A stretch of 64,000 nucleotides of DNA from CAG-488 sp051881315 (GCA_051881315.1 JBJEPQ010000050.1:15645-79644), one strand, 5' to 3'. Positions 44,078 through 51,660 are shown, counted from the stretch's first letter. The notes: generated by a model from the sequence alone, not told the origin. Program-made: numbers and translations.

Positions 44078-44124
44078 ATATCTGTATTACAGATATTTGT
44101 CAATATCTGTTTAAAAGATATTAC
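44078..44124 (+). promoter_or_regulatory. Palindromic operator and promoter of the small XRE regulator
   Basis: ATATCTGTA-T-TACAGATAT (44078-44096) is a perfect 19-bp palindrome. A second dyad, AATATCT...AGATATT (44102-44122), lies over the spacer of a TTGTCA-16-TATTAC promoter (44097-44124). The shared ATATCTGT half sites suggest one dimeric repressor, most simply the product of the gene itself. Confidence 0.65.
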
Positions 44125-44146
44125 ATAATATTACTTGGGTGATATT

Positions 44147-44341
44147 ATGATATATGAAAACATCAGAAATTTAAGGGAAGACAGGGACCTGAAGCAAAAG
44201 GATATTGCGGCAATGCTGAACATTTCGCAAAACACCTACTCTCAGTATGAAACAGGCGTAATAGAATTGACCGCTTCAACGCTGATAAAGCTCGCCGATT
44301 TTTACGACGTAACTGTTGATTACCTGCTTGGACGAAAATAA
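44147..44341 (+). CDS. Minimal Cro/CI-family (XRE) regulator
   Basis: 64 residues, essentially only the helix-turn-helix fold: IRNLREDRDLKQKDIAAMLN, SQNTYSQYETG and LADFYDVTVDYLLGRK. GGGTGAT before the ATG at 44147 fixes the start. It has palindromic operators in its own promoter and is followed at once by a terminator, so it forms a single-gene autoregulated unit. Other targets are unknown. Confidence 0.88.
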   Translation: MIYENIRNLREDRDLKQKDIAAMLNISQNTYSQYETGVIELTASTLIKLADFYDVTVDYLLGRK

Positions 44342-44344
44342 AAT

Positions 44345-44384
44345 AAAAAGCTTGTATCGCATCGTTGATACAAGCTTTTTTATT
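44345..44384. terminator. Bidirectional terminator between the XRE gene and the aldo-keto reductase
   Basis: AAAAAGCTTGTATC and GATACAAGCTTTTTT form a long stem with A/T tails on both sides. The stem core GCTTGTATC also occurs in the hairpins at 55099 and 63893. Confidence 0.85.
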
Positions 44385-44385
44385 A

Positions 44386-45297
44386 TTACGGTAAGCAATA
44401 CCCTGCCGCAAGATAGACGGAATACCAGTCCTCTCTTGTGAGGGTGATATCCGCACCGGCGCAGATCTCTTTAATCCTCGATTCGTTCATCGAGCCTGAG
44501 ATCAACTGCATACGGGCAGGATGACGAAGTATCCATGCCGAGGCAATTCCCGTCGGGGTAACCCCGTATTTTTCCGCAAGCTCGCAGAGCTTTTTGTTCA
44601 ATTCGGGATATTCCTCATCACCGATGAAAGCTCCCTTGAAAAAGCCTTTCTGGAACGGAGACCAGGTCTGAATGGTGATGTTCTTAATCCGTGAATACTC
44701 GAGCAGACCGCCGTCGTGCATCTGCGATTCGCTGTTTTTCATATTCACGTTCAGTCCCGAGGTAATCATTCCCGATTCGGTTATCGACATCTGGAGCTGA
44801 TTGACGATCAAAGGCTGTTTAACCGCAGTTTTAAGCAGTTCAATCTGATACGGGTTGTGGTTCGATACTCCGAAATATCTGACCTTGCCCTCACGTTCAA
44901 GAAGATTGAAGGCTTCCGCAACCTCCTCAGGCTCCATAAGAGTGTCGGGACGGTGGAGAAGAAGAACATCAATATAGTCCGTTTTCAATCTTTTAAGTGA
45001 TTTTTCAACGGAAGAAACAATGTGCTCCTTTGAAAAATCGTAGCAACCCTTTCTTATTGCGCACTTTGTCTGAACGGTTATTTTGTCACGGATATCCTTG
45101 TGTGAGGAAAGATAATCGCCGAAAAGCTCCTCGCATTTTCCTCCGCCGTAGATATCGGCATGGTCGAAAAAGTCAATTCCGCAGTCCAGCGCAGTACCGA
45201 TAACGCTGTCAACGCTGCTTTTAACATCGGTCAGCCTCATACAGCCCATCGAAACCGCAGAAGCGGGAATGACGCCGCCAATTTCAATTCTTTTCAT
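44386..45297 (-). CDS. Aldo/keto reductase
   Basis: 303 residues. The catalytic tetrad is visible: Asp and Tyr in DHADIYGGG, Lys in TVQTKCAIR and His in LLHRPD. The C-terminal SGSMNESRIKEIC binds NADPH. It reduces aldehydes or ketones in the cytoplasm. AGGAGA precedes the ATG. It is third in a same-strand set after two extracytoplasmic proteins, with a 22-bp gap to the previous gene; functional linkage is doubtful. The substrate is unknown. Confidence 0.88.
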   Translation of the reverse strand: MKRIEIGGVIPASAVSMGCMRLTDVKSSVDSVIGTALDCGIDFFDHADIYGGGKCEELFGDYLSSHKDIRDKITVQTKCAIRKGCYDFSKEHIVSSVEKSLKRLKTDYIDVLLLHRPDTLMEPEEVAEAFNLLEREGKVRYFGVSNHNPYQIELLKTAVKQPLIVNQLQMSITESGMITSGLNVNMKNSESQMHDGGLLEYSRIKNITIQTWSPFQKGFFKGAFIGDEEYPELNKKLCELAEKYGVTPTGIASAWILRHPARMQLISGSMNESRIKEICAGADITLTREDWYSVYLAAGYCLP

Positions 45298-45319
45298 AAT
45301 TCAGTCTCCTATAAATTTT

Positions 45320-46186
45320 TTAATCATCCCAGTTTATTGAATCGGGATCAAAGGCATAATGTCTCAAATGACCGCCTATTCTTATATCTCCTATATCAAG
45401 CACATGGAAGAACGAGCCGTCCTCACGAGGCAGGATTGTCATATCCTCACCCTCCGACGAGCCGTACAGGTTGCGTTCAAGCACCGTTTTCACCTGACCT
45501 GTCGAGAGGTTAATTGCATAAATGCACTGACCGTTTCGGCTTGCGGCGCAGTACATCACACCGTTATATACCTCTCCGCCCTGAATTTTTTCAAGCTTGG
45601 TTTCCATATTGATTGTATAAAGATACTCGAGCGTGTCAGGATCACGGGCATAAATATGGTCAAAATTTCGACTGCCTCCCGAATATATCACTCCTCTGTC
45701 GGGATCGGCTACGCACCACGGAACACCGTTTTCATAGTCAGACACCGGCAACGCAACATAGTTTATCAGTTCAAGAGTTTCCGTATCATAGCAAAGAAGA
45801 TACGGATGCTGTCGGTTTTTACTGTCCTCAAGCGAAGCATACAGCTTGCCGTTATAACAGGTTATTCCGCCTATATGGTCACAACCCTTGACGAAAAGCT
45901 CAAGAGGAATTGAAAAAATCCTCTGCTTAACAACCGTCTCTGCGTCAAGCTCTGTTTTCATAATGCCGACGTTATAGCTGAAATAATAATATTCTCCGTC
46001 GGTCGTTATTCCCTGACCTCTGAACAGCTCATCCGTCAAAGCAAAGCTCTGCGTTGATATCGGTTCAGCAAAATTATCGGGTTTATCAGCTTCGTTAGTA
46101 TTCATTATGAAAATGCAAAGAGAAAATATTAAACTCAAAATAATCTTAAAAGAACTCTTAAATATTTTTAATACAGCCGTTATCAT
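45320..46186 (-). CDS. Exported protein with beta-propeller-like repeats, function unknown
   Basis: 288 residues. A hydrophobic N-terminus (about 8-28) acts as signal or anchor. The rest shows recurring blocks of the type GGITCYNGKLYASLED, LLCYDTETLELINYV, GGEVYNGVMYCAAS and IYAINLSTGQV, which look like propeller blades. No catalytic motif is seen. A GGAGGAGG ribosome site precedes the ATG. It lies 40 bp after the Thr-rich surface protein, so the two may be expressed together and act at the cell surface. Confidence 0.72.
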   Translation of the reverse strand: MITAVLKIFKSSFKIILSLIFSLCIFIMNTNEADKPDNFAEPISTQSFALTDELFRGQGITTDGEYYYFSYNVGIMKTELDAETVVKQRIFSIPLELFVKGCDHIGGITCYNGKLYASLEDSKNRQHPYLLCYDTETLELINYVALPVSDYENGVPWCVADPDRGVIYSGGSRNFDHIYARDPDTLEYLYTINMETKLEKIQGGEVYNGVMYCAASRNGQCIYAINLSTGQVKTVLERNLYGSSEGEDMTILPREDGSFFHVLDIGDIRIGGHLRHYAFDPDSINWDD

Positions 46187-46226
46187 TATTTTGCCTCCTC
46201 CGAAATAAATTTAATTCATACGATAA

Positions 46227-47294
46227 TCAGAACTTAAAGTTTGAATATTTTACTGTCGTTGAAGCCGTTCCGCCTGCGCTCTTGATGGTTACGACATATT
46301 TTGTGTTGGTGAGCGTTACGGCAAAGTCGAACGATACGCTGAGGCTTTCAAGTCTGCCGTTTGAAGCGTTTACAACGGCTACGCACTTGATATTCGATGT
46401 GCTTTCGGATATCGACTTTACAGATGCACCGTCTGTGTTGTTGATTGCCGTATAAAGGTTTGCGGCGCACTTATGGTCAAATGCCGCTTTATCGCCCGTT
46501 CCTACAAGGATACCGCTTCGGTCAACGGGAGAGCTGTTCTTTTTGTTACTTGCGTCGGCTGAGCTGGAGCCGTTGTTCAGTACGAGGGTATATGTATATT
46601 TTCCGTTGTTGAGAGTATAGCTTGCGCTCTTGACATCACTTGACTTGAGAGCCGCAGCTGACATAAACTCGTTCTTGCCCTTTGCGTTTGTGTATGTTTT
46701 ATCGCCGACTCCGAGGAAGCCCGAAACTGCGTCCTTAACAACGCTCATATTGCCGAGCGCACCTGCGTCAAGCGAATTGAGCTTGGTGCTTCTCGTCTTG
46801 GTGTAGCCTGCATTGGAGCTTCTGACCTTGTTGACGGCGGCATTGTAATTGTTGATGATCTGCGCCGTGGTGAGTTTAGCGGGAGCAGTTGTCTGCTTCT
46901 TGGTGGTAGTAGTAACCTTTTTGGTCGTTGTGGTTGTTTTCTTGGTCGTGGTCACCTTTTTTGTGGTTGTGACAGGCTTTTTGGTTGTTGTAGTAGCCTT
47001 TTTGGTAGTTGTTGTATTTTTTACAGTCGTATTCTGTGCGTCTGCGGCTGTCGTTGTCTCCTCTGTCTGAGCCTCGGTTGTCTCATCCTCGGTGGCAGCT
47101 TCGGTCGTCGGCTCCGTAACAGGCGCGGCGGTTGTCGGCTCGGTCTGCTGTTCATTCCACCTTGAAGAAACAAGGATAGACGGAATAAGCTTGCTGATGC
47201 TTTCGTTGAAGTCCTTGCCGACATAGATAAACGATCCGCACATCATCGCAACGCAAAGAATTGCGGAAATACATATTACAATTGTTTTTTTCAT
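46227..47294 (-). CDS. Surface protein with a TTTKK low-complexity stalk
   Basis: 355 residues. An N-terminal signal/anchor helix (about 4-25) is followed by a T/E/P-rich acidic linker (about 48-85), a repeated TTTKK block (94-133) and a globular C-terminal domain (about 140-355; NNYNAAVNKVRSSNAGYTKT). The stalk should cross the wall and lift the C-terminal domain outward. The acidic part followed by the basic part gives it a dipolar stalk. No sorting signal. The C-terminal domain is not recognised. Confidence 0.78.
   Translation of the reverse strand: MKKTIVICISAILCVAMMCGSFIYVGKDFNESISKLIPSILVSSRWNEQQTEPTTAAPVTEPTTEAATEDETTEAQTEETTTAADAQNTTVKNTTTTKKATTTTKKPVTTTKKVTTTKKTTTTTKKVTTTTKKQTTAPAKLTTAQIINNYNAAVNKVRSSNAGYTKTRSTKLNSLDAGALGNMSVVKDAVSGFLGVGDKTYTNAKGKNEFMSAAALKSSDVKSASYTLNNGKYTYTLVLNNGSSSADASNKKNSSPVDRSGILVGTGDKAAFDHKCAANLYTAINNTDGASVKSISESTSNIKCVAVVNASNGRLESLSVSFDFAVTLTNTKYVVTIKSAGGTASTTVKYSNFKF
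46896..47015 (-). repeat. Low-complexity coding repeat (TTTKK/TTTTKK units)
   Basis: About seven units of three to five Thr plus Lys-Lys, with occasional Val, Ala or Pro, encoded mainly by AC(A/C/T) and AAA/AAG codons. Length variation between strains is likely. Confidence 0.85.
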
Positions 47295-47335
47295 TGTAAG
47301 ACACTTCCTTTTTTTCGTTTTTCCCCTCTGCGTAT

Positions 47336-47364
47336 ATTATAATGTATTTGTTTTAATTTGACAA
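47336..47364 (-). promoter_or_regulatory. Promoter of the Thr-rich surface protein
   Basis: Reverse strand TTGTCA (47364-47359), 17 bp, TATAAT (47341-47336). Confidence 0.75.
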
Positions 47365-47372
47365 CAGTTTTC

Positions 47373-47401
47373 TTGAATCATTGTATAAATTATGTTATAA
47401 T
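47373..47401 (+). promoter_or_regulatory. Promoter of the first purple-acid-phosphatase-like gene
   Basis: TTGAAT (47373-47378), 17 bp, TATAAT (47396-47401), divergent from the surface-protein promoter. Confidence 0.75.
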
Positions 47402-47426
47402 CTCATCTGAACTGAGGTGTATATCT

Positions 47427-49055
47427 ATGATTACAAAGGAAGCATGGAAAAAAATCAGAGGATCGCAAAACAATCCCGATCACATAATGCTGACGATAAA
47501 AGGTGACGCAAGAACAAGTATGACGGTCACATGGCGCACCTGCACCGATATTGAAAACGGCTATGCCCTTTACAGAAAAAAGGGTGAAAACGATTGGCTC
47601 AGAGCCGATGCAGATACCGGACGTTTTGACTCCGATATGGACAGCAGTAATATCTTTTGGGCGCATATCAATGCCCTTGAGCCGGGTAAAGAATATGAAT
47701 ACACCTGCGGAAACGATGAATTCAGAAGTGAAATATTTGATTTCAAAACAGCGGAAAATGACCTTGACAGCTTTGAGTTTCTCTGCCTTTCGGACACTCA
47801 GGGCGGTTCAGCTGAGCCTCCGGCAGATTATTCCGTCTTAAACGAGGTTGTCAAGGAAGCTCTGAGACTTCACCCCGACGTCCGTTTTATTCTCACTTCG
47901 GGCGATAACACAAATTGCGGACAGACCGATATTCAGTGGACAGGTCTGCTTGACGGTATGAAAGGAATAATCGAGCACATTCCGTTTATGATGTCTGTCG
48001 GCAACCACGACGATATGGGATTTGGAAACTATTTCACTTTGGAAAACAAATACTATTCCGAAAAGGTCGAATATTTCAGCAAGCAGTTCGGCGGCTCATA
48101 TCCCGACAACGGTCCCGAGGACTGGAAAACCGCAAACTATTCCTTCGACTACGGCAACGCACATTTCTGTGCAATAGGATTAAGCGGTCCCGAATATGTC
48201 AACGAATGGCTTATCGAGGACACGGCGCAAACCGACAAGACGTGGAAATTCGGCTCACACCACTTCCCTATCTGCTATCAGGGCTCCAGCCTTTCCTGCG
48301 AGGACTCTTACCCGATGCTCCGTGAGGGAATGGAAAAATTCGATGTCGTTTTCAGCGGACACGAGCATTGCTTCTCCCGAAGCTATCCCAGACGCGGCGA
48401 CAATCTTTGGGACAGACCGTCCGAGGGAACGGTGTTTTACAATATGGGAAGCGGTCACCGGAATCCTTCCAATATGCTTGTTACTCCGAAGCTCTGGAAC
48501 TGCGCCTACTATCCCCACGAGGAAGAACTTTCGATGTATACGATCGCAAGAGTGCAGGGCAAAAAGCTGACTCTGACCTCCTACCTTGAGGGCGACAAGG
48601 CGGTCGATCAGTGTGTTATCGACAAGGAAAACGACATGATCTATCCCATCGCTCTTGCCCCCGTTTTCAGGACGACAAGGCTGATGTTCAAGGGTGCCGA
48701 TCTCGGGCTTTGCATGAGAACTCTCACCTGCGAGAAAATTGACGGCATATGGTATGTGCCTGTTGCCGTGATGTTCCGATACACGGGTTTTGACGTTGAA
48801 ATGAGCAATGGCGCTGTCACCGTGACGGCTTTCCGTCACAAGGCGACGTTCACCGAAAACAGCAGAACGGTAGCTACCGAAAACGGCAGTTTTGAAATGC
48901 CGTCCGAGGTAAAGCGGCTTCAGAGAGGTCAGCTCTATGTTCCTGCCGACGGAATTTGCAAAGCGTTCAAAATGAGATACAGCTTTTTTGACCGCAACAA
49001 CCTGCTCTCCTTTGAGCACGAACTCGAAGACAAGCCTGTTCCCGAGCAACCGTAA
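47427..49055 (+). CDS. Purple-acid-phosphatase-like metallophosphoesterase with a C-terminal stalk domain
   Basis: 542 residues. An N-terminal fibronectin-like domain of purple acid phosphatases (about 10-100; TSMTVTWRTCTD) is followed by the calcineurin-like core with LSDTQGG, TSGDNTN, VGNHDDMGFG, GSHHFPICY and FSGHEHCFSRS. The last 110 residues resemble the copper-amine-oxidase N-terminal (stalk) domain found on many Firmicutes surface proteins. There is no signal peptide at the start chosen (GAGGTG before 47427), nor in the longer frame, which is odd because the stalk domain is usually extracellular. It hydrolyses phosphate esters with a bimetal centre; the substrate is unknown. Confidence 0.85.
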   Translation: MITKEAWKKIRGSQNNPDHIMLTIKGDARTSMTVTWRTCTDIENGYALYRKKGENDWLRADADTGRFDSDMDSSNIFWAHINALEPGKEYEYTCGNDEFRSEIFDFKTAENDLDSFEFLCLSDTQGGSAEPPADYSVLNEVVKEALRLHPDVRFILTSGDNTNCGQTDIQWTGLLDGMKGIIEHIPFMMSVGNHDDMGFGNYFTLENKYYSEKVEYFSKQFGGSYPDNGPEDWKTANYSFDYGNAHFCAIGLSGPEYVNEWLIEDTAQTDKTWKFGSHHFPICYQGSSLSCEDSYPMLREGMEKFDVVFSGHEHCFSRSYPRRGDNLWDRPSEGTVFYNMGSGHRNPSNMLVTPKLWNCAYYPHEEELSMYTIARVQGKKLTLTSYLEGDKAVDQCVIDKENDMIYPIALAPVFRTTRLMFKGADLGLCMRTLTCEKIDGIWYVPVAVMFRYTGFDVEMSNGAVTVTAFRHKATFTENSRTVATENGSFEMPSEVKRLQRGQLYVPADGICKAFKMRYSFFDRNNLLSFEHELEDKPVPEQP

Positions 49056-49103
49056 GTAAAGTATCCAATAATACCGATTTGTAATAATAAAAATTAACAC
49101 AAC

Positions 49104-49132
49104 TTGACATTATTGCCTAAGTATGATAATAT
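49104..49132 (+). promoter_or_regulatory. Strong promoter of the 46-residue peptide gene
   Basis: TTGACA (49104-49109), 17 bp, TAATAT (49127-49132). The transcript would begin just before a perfect 6-bp hairpin, TAACAG-GATCTT-CTGTTA (49142-49159), which may protect the 5' end. Confidence 0.75.
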
Positions 49133-49186
49133 AAATACAGATAACAGGATCTTCTGTTACCAAAATAATGAAAGGAGCAAAGAATT

Positions 49187-49327
49187 ATGGATCTTTCTGC
49201 AATTCTCGGAGCTATTGATATCAATGCTATCATGGAGAAGGTAACCGATCTTCTTACAAAGATTGATTTCCAGGCTATCCTTAATAAGATCATCGAGCTC
49301 GTTATGGGCCTTGTCGCTAAGGGCTAA
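49187..49327 (+). CDS. 46-residue leaderless amphipathic peptide (PSM- or leaderless-bacteriocin-like)
   Basis: A short gene of 47 codons with AAAGGAGC 8 bp before its ATG, its own consensus-like promoter and its own strong terminator. The product has no signal peptide or Cys. It begins MDLSAILGAIDINAIM, continues EKVTDLLTKIDFQ and ends IIELVMGLVAKG. Hydrophobic residues recur every three to four positions with D/E/K between them, so it should form two or three amphipathic helices, with a net charge near -2. Size and pattern recall beta-type phenol-soluble modulins and other leaderless membrane-active peptides. A small structural or regulatory protein is the alternative. No export or immunity gene is beside it. 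Confidence 0.75.
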   Translation: MDLSAILGAIDINAIMEKVTDLLTKIDFQAILNKIIELVMGLVAKG

Positions 49328-49345
49328 TCTCTTGATAAGGAAATA

Positions 49346-49375
49346 AGCAACCGCTTTTGCGGTTGCTTTTTTTTT
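49346..49375 (+). terminator. Terminator of the 46-residue peptide gene
   Basis: AGCAACCGC-TTTT-GCGGTTGCT, a perfect 9-bp stem, followed by eight T. Confidence 0.92.
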
Positions 49376-49384
49376 AATAATGTG

Positions 49385-49413
49385 TTGACTACTTTGGTAT
49401 AAAGTGGTATTAT
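49385..49413 (+). promoter_or_regulatory. Promoter with an operator dyad for the AbrB-type regulator
   Basis: TTGACT (49385-49390), 17 bp, TATTAT (49408-49413). The spacer is filled by a near-perfect dyad, ACTACTTT-GGTAT-AAAGTGGT (49388-49408), so a bound dimer would block the polymerase. Autoregulation is likely. Confidence 0.65.
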
Positions 49414-49471
49414 ATAGTTACTAATGGAATTCTGTTTGTTGCGGTCGGATATTCAAGAAAGGAGTCGAAGT

Positions 49472-49720
49472 ATGAAAAGTGTTGGAATAGTCAGAAGTGT
49501 CGATATTGCAGGAAGAATCGTACTTCCGATTGAAATCAGAAAAGAGCTCGATATTATGGGAGAAGGAAGCAAGGTTGAAATTCTCGCAAGAGGAAACGAA
49601 ATAGTTATCAAAAAATATATTCCTTCTTGTATTTTTTGCCACAATTCTGAGGAGCTTGTTGAGTATAACGGTCAGAAAATCTGCCGTGAATGTGCGAAAA
49701 AAATTGCTCAAACTGTATAA
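49472..49720 (+). CDS. AbrB/SpoVT-type transition regulator with a C-terminal zinc ribbon
   Basis: 82 residues. The N-terminal swapped-hairpin AbrB fold (SVGIVRSVDIAGRIVLPIEI and KVEILARGNEIVIKKY) is joined to a CIFCHN...CREC four-cysteine ribbon. AbrB-type proteins control stationary-phase and surface genes; the added ribbon is known in several Clostridia regulators. AAAGGAG before the ATG at 49472 fixes the start. It lies just after the amphipathic peptide gene, but terminator and promoter separate them. A role in controlling that peptide is plausible, not shown. Confidence 0.88.
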   Translation: MKSVGIVRSVDIAGRIVLPIEIRKELDIMGEGSKVEILARGNEIVIKKYIPSCIFCHNSEELVEYNGQKICRECAKKIAQTV

Positions 49721-49733
49721 CTGTATAAATTAC

Positions 49734-49766
49734 GGGGCTGTCAATTATGACAGCCCCGGTCTTTTT
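49734..49766 (+). terminator. Terminator of the AbrB-type regulator
   Basis: GGGGCTGTCA-ATTA-TGACAGCCCC, a perfect 10-bp stem, then GGTCTTTTTT. It reaches the stop codon of the converging phosphatase gene. Confidence 0.9.
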
Positions 49767-51064
49767 TATTTTTTAACTATAGAAACGGTGTCTACAACCG
49801 AGTCGGTCTCCGTTTCATAGGTTGTAACGGTAAGCTTATCCGAAGAAATGTCGAGGATCGAATACGCAGGCTTTTCGTTCTGACACCAAACGTCACATTC
49901 GGCGCCGATCTTGTCCCTGTCTATTCCGCTGTAATTGCAGCCTGAGGCGGTGCTGATGCTGATATAAAGCGTGCCGTTGGGATTGGTGTATGTGTCGCCG
50001 CAGATAACGTCATCGGTCACCCTGTTGTTCTTAACAATATAAGAACGTGAGTAGTAATGATCGTGTCCGCCTACGCAAAGATCAATTCCAAACTCATCGA
50101 AGAACGGAGTGATCGTTGATCTTGTGAGCTTGCTTGCGAAATACTCAGCCGCATTTGCGTCATACGGGCTGTGGTGCATGGAAACAACCTTCCACTTTGC
50201 GTCCGGATATGCCTCGCAAGCCGCCTTGATTATCTTTCTGTGGGTTGACGGAACGATAACGTTCGAGTCAAGCACGATGAAAAGAACATCATTGTAAAGG
50301 AAATAATATCCGTTTCCGGCAGGATCCTTGAAAGGAACAACTGTTTTTCTGTTCGGATTGTTGTAGTGTGCGCTGTAATTGGTTGTGTAGAACTCGTGAT
50401 TGCCTACGCAGGCAGCAATCGGATAGCTGCGAAGCTGAGGAGCAGATTCCATAAGCGAATACTGGTTTTCGGAGTATGAATCCTCAACCTGATCTCCGGT
50501 TGAAATTATGAAGTTTATTCCGCCCTTTGACTCGGCAAGCTCAAGAGTGTTGTACCAGCCGTAGGTGTCGTGCTGAAGAATTTCTTCGTCCGTTCCCTTG
50601 CGGTAACGTCCTATTTGTCCGTCGGACACCATAAGCACCCTCGTGCTGTCGGATGAGCCGGTTGTGAACGAATAGACCTCGCTCCACGCCTTGTCGGCAT
50701 AGTATCTGTAATAGTATGTAGTGTCGGCCTCCAGATTTGAAGCGGTAGCCTCGTGGGTAAACTCGAAGCAGAGAAGATAAAATCTGCTCTTAACCTTGAG
50801 CTTTTGTGCGTCGCTCAGATCCTGATTTGTGCCGATCTCAATTTCTGCCTTAAAATTTTTGAACGATGACTGCCATGAGAAATTCATTTTTGAATTGTCC
50901 TCGCCCGGTGTCAAAAGAATCGAGCCCTTTGATTCAACAAGCTCGGACCAGTTATTCTCTATCCACTCCTCCTGAGACTCCAACGCACCGGTTGTAAAGG
51001 TAAACAAGCTGACAACCATCGCAAGAGTCAAAAGAACAGCAAGAATTTTTTGCGTCTTTTTCAT
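49766..51064 (-). CDS. Secreted purple-acid-phosphatase-like metallophosphoesterase
   Basis: 432 residues. A clear signal peptide (KKTQKILAVLLTLAMVVSLF, cleavage near residue 27) is followed by a fibronectin-like N-domain and the metallophosphoesterase core with VSDGQIGRY, STGDQVED, GNHEFY, SMHHSPYD and GGHDHYYSRS. The bimetal ligands are complete. It should release phosphate from esters outside the cell. It is transcribed alone from a promoter enclosed by a perfect dyad. It is only distantly alike to the phosphatase encoded from 47427, which lacks a signal. Confidence 0.87.
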   Translation of the reverse strand: MKKTQKILAVLLTLAMVVSLFTFTTGALESQEEWIENNWSELVESKGSILLTPGEDNSKMNFSWQSSFKNFKAEIEIGTNQDLSDAQKLKVKSRFYLLCFEFTHEATASNLEADTTYYYRYYADKAWSEVYSFTTGSSDSTRVLMVSDGQIGRYRKGTDEEILQHDTYGWYNTLELAESKGGINFIISTGDQVEDSYSENQYSLMESAPQLRSYPIAACVGNHEFYTTNYSAHYNNPNRKTVVPFKDPAGNGYYFLYNDVLFIVLDSNVIVPSTHRKIIKAACEAYPDAKWKVVSMHHSPYDANAAEYFASKLTRSTITPFFDEFGIDLCVGGHDHYYSRSYIVKNNRVTDDVICGDTYTNPNGTLYISISTASGCNYSGIDRDKIGAECDVWCQNEKPAYSILDISSDKLTVTTYETETDSVVDTVSIVKK

Positions 51065-51082
51065 TAAAGAAACACCTCCGTT

Positions 51083-51116
51083 TTGAATATTATATCACAA
51101 GAAATCTAATATTCAA
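51083..51116 (-). promoter_or_regulatory. Promoter of the secreted phosphatase inside an inverted repeat
   Basis: Reverse strand TTGAAT (51116-51111), 16 bp, TATAAT (51094-51089). TTGAATATT (51083-51091) and AATATTCAA (51108-51116) are perfect 9-bp arms that include both promoter hexamers. Confidence 0.65.
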
Positions 51117-51127
51117 GGAAAAAAATG

Positions 51128-51156
51128 TTGACAATTTTTTGTGCAAACCTTATAAT
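51128..51156 (+). promoter_or_regulatory. Perfect consensus promoter of the FHA gene
   Basis: TTGACA (51128-51133), 17 bp, TATAAT (51151-51156), about 27 bp before the ATG at 51184. Confidence 0.85.
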
Positions 51157-51183
51157 TACGGTATAGATTGTAAGGGTGGTTCA

Positions 51184-51576
51184 ATGAAAGAGCTGATAAA
51201 TGAAATTTACAGATATCTTATTCCTGCCCTGTGCATCATCATTGTTGTTTACTGTGTGAAGCACCTGCTTTCGAGCCGAGCGCCTAAGGTCACGCCCGCA
51301 TATTTTTACGATGAGCAGACAGGTAAGGAATATACAATAACGAGCTGGGAAACCTCGATCGGACGAAGCGGAGCCTGCGACATTGTGCTCAACTACGCCT
51401 CCGTCTCACGTTTTCATGCAGTTATTTCCAAACATAAAAAAGGCTGGATAATCACCGACACACATTCAAGCGCCGGCACATTTATAAAAAACAAGCGCAT
51501 ACAGGAACCGACTGTTGTGAACGACGGCGATATTGTCAGCTTCGGAGGAATTGCTCTGCAATTCAGGATAAAATAA
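51184..51576 (+). CDS. Membrane-anchored FHA-domain protein
   Basis: 130 residues. One N-terminal membrane helix (about 9-28) and a C-terminal forkhead-associated domain (about 48-128) with the phosphothreonine-binding pattern SIGRSGACDI, SVSRFHAVI, and a GTFIKNKRI end. It should bind a Thr-phosphorylated partner at the membrane, usually the target of a Ser/Thr kinase such as PrkC/Stk. No kinase is in the window. GGGTGG before the ATG at 51184 decides the start over a longer in-frame option. It is followed by mscS-like and CDF genes. Confidence 0.87.
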   Translation: MKELINEIYRYLIPALCIIIVVYCVKHLLSSRAPKVTPAYFYDEQTGKEYTITSWETSIGRSGACDIVLNYASVSRFHAVISKHKKGWIITDTHSSAGTFIKNKRIQEPTVVNDGDIVSFGGIALQFRIK

Positions 51577-51660
51577 TAAGATGTCTTTTCCGATCCCGCA
51601 TCACACCGTGTGCGGGATTGCTGTTCTATTTCCGCACAGATTTTAATTCGGAGGGAAAAT

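Noticed and set aside
46896..47015. CRISPR array
   Set aside because: Repeats are short, in frame and encode Thr/Lys; there are no spacers, and no cas gene occurs in the window.
46849..47070. Val/Leu-rich forward frame antisense to the TTTKK repeat
   Set aside because: It is simply the complement of the Thr/Lys repeat and has no start signals.
49734..49766. Third copy of the GGGGCTGTC inverted-repeat element
   Set aside because: Only the first nine bases agree; it is an ordinary 10-bp terminator stem without the CGCCCTAAG part.
51590..51617. Terminator between the FHA gene and mscS
   Set aside because: ATCCCGCA/TGCGGGAT pairs well, but the following sequence is not T-rich enough to call termination.
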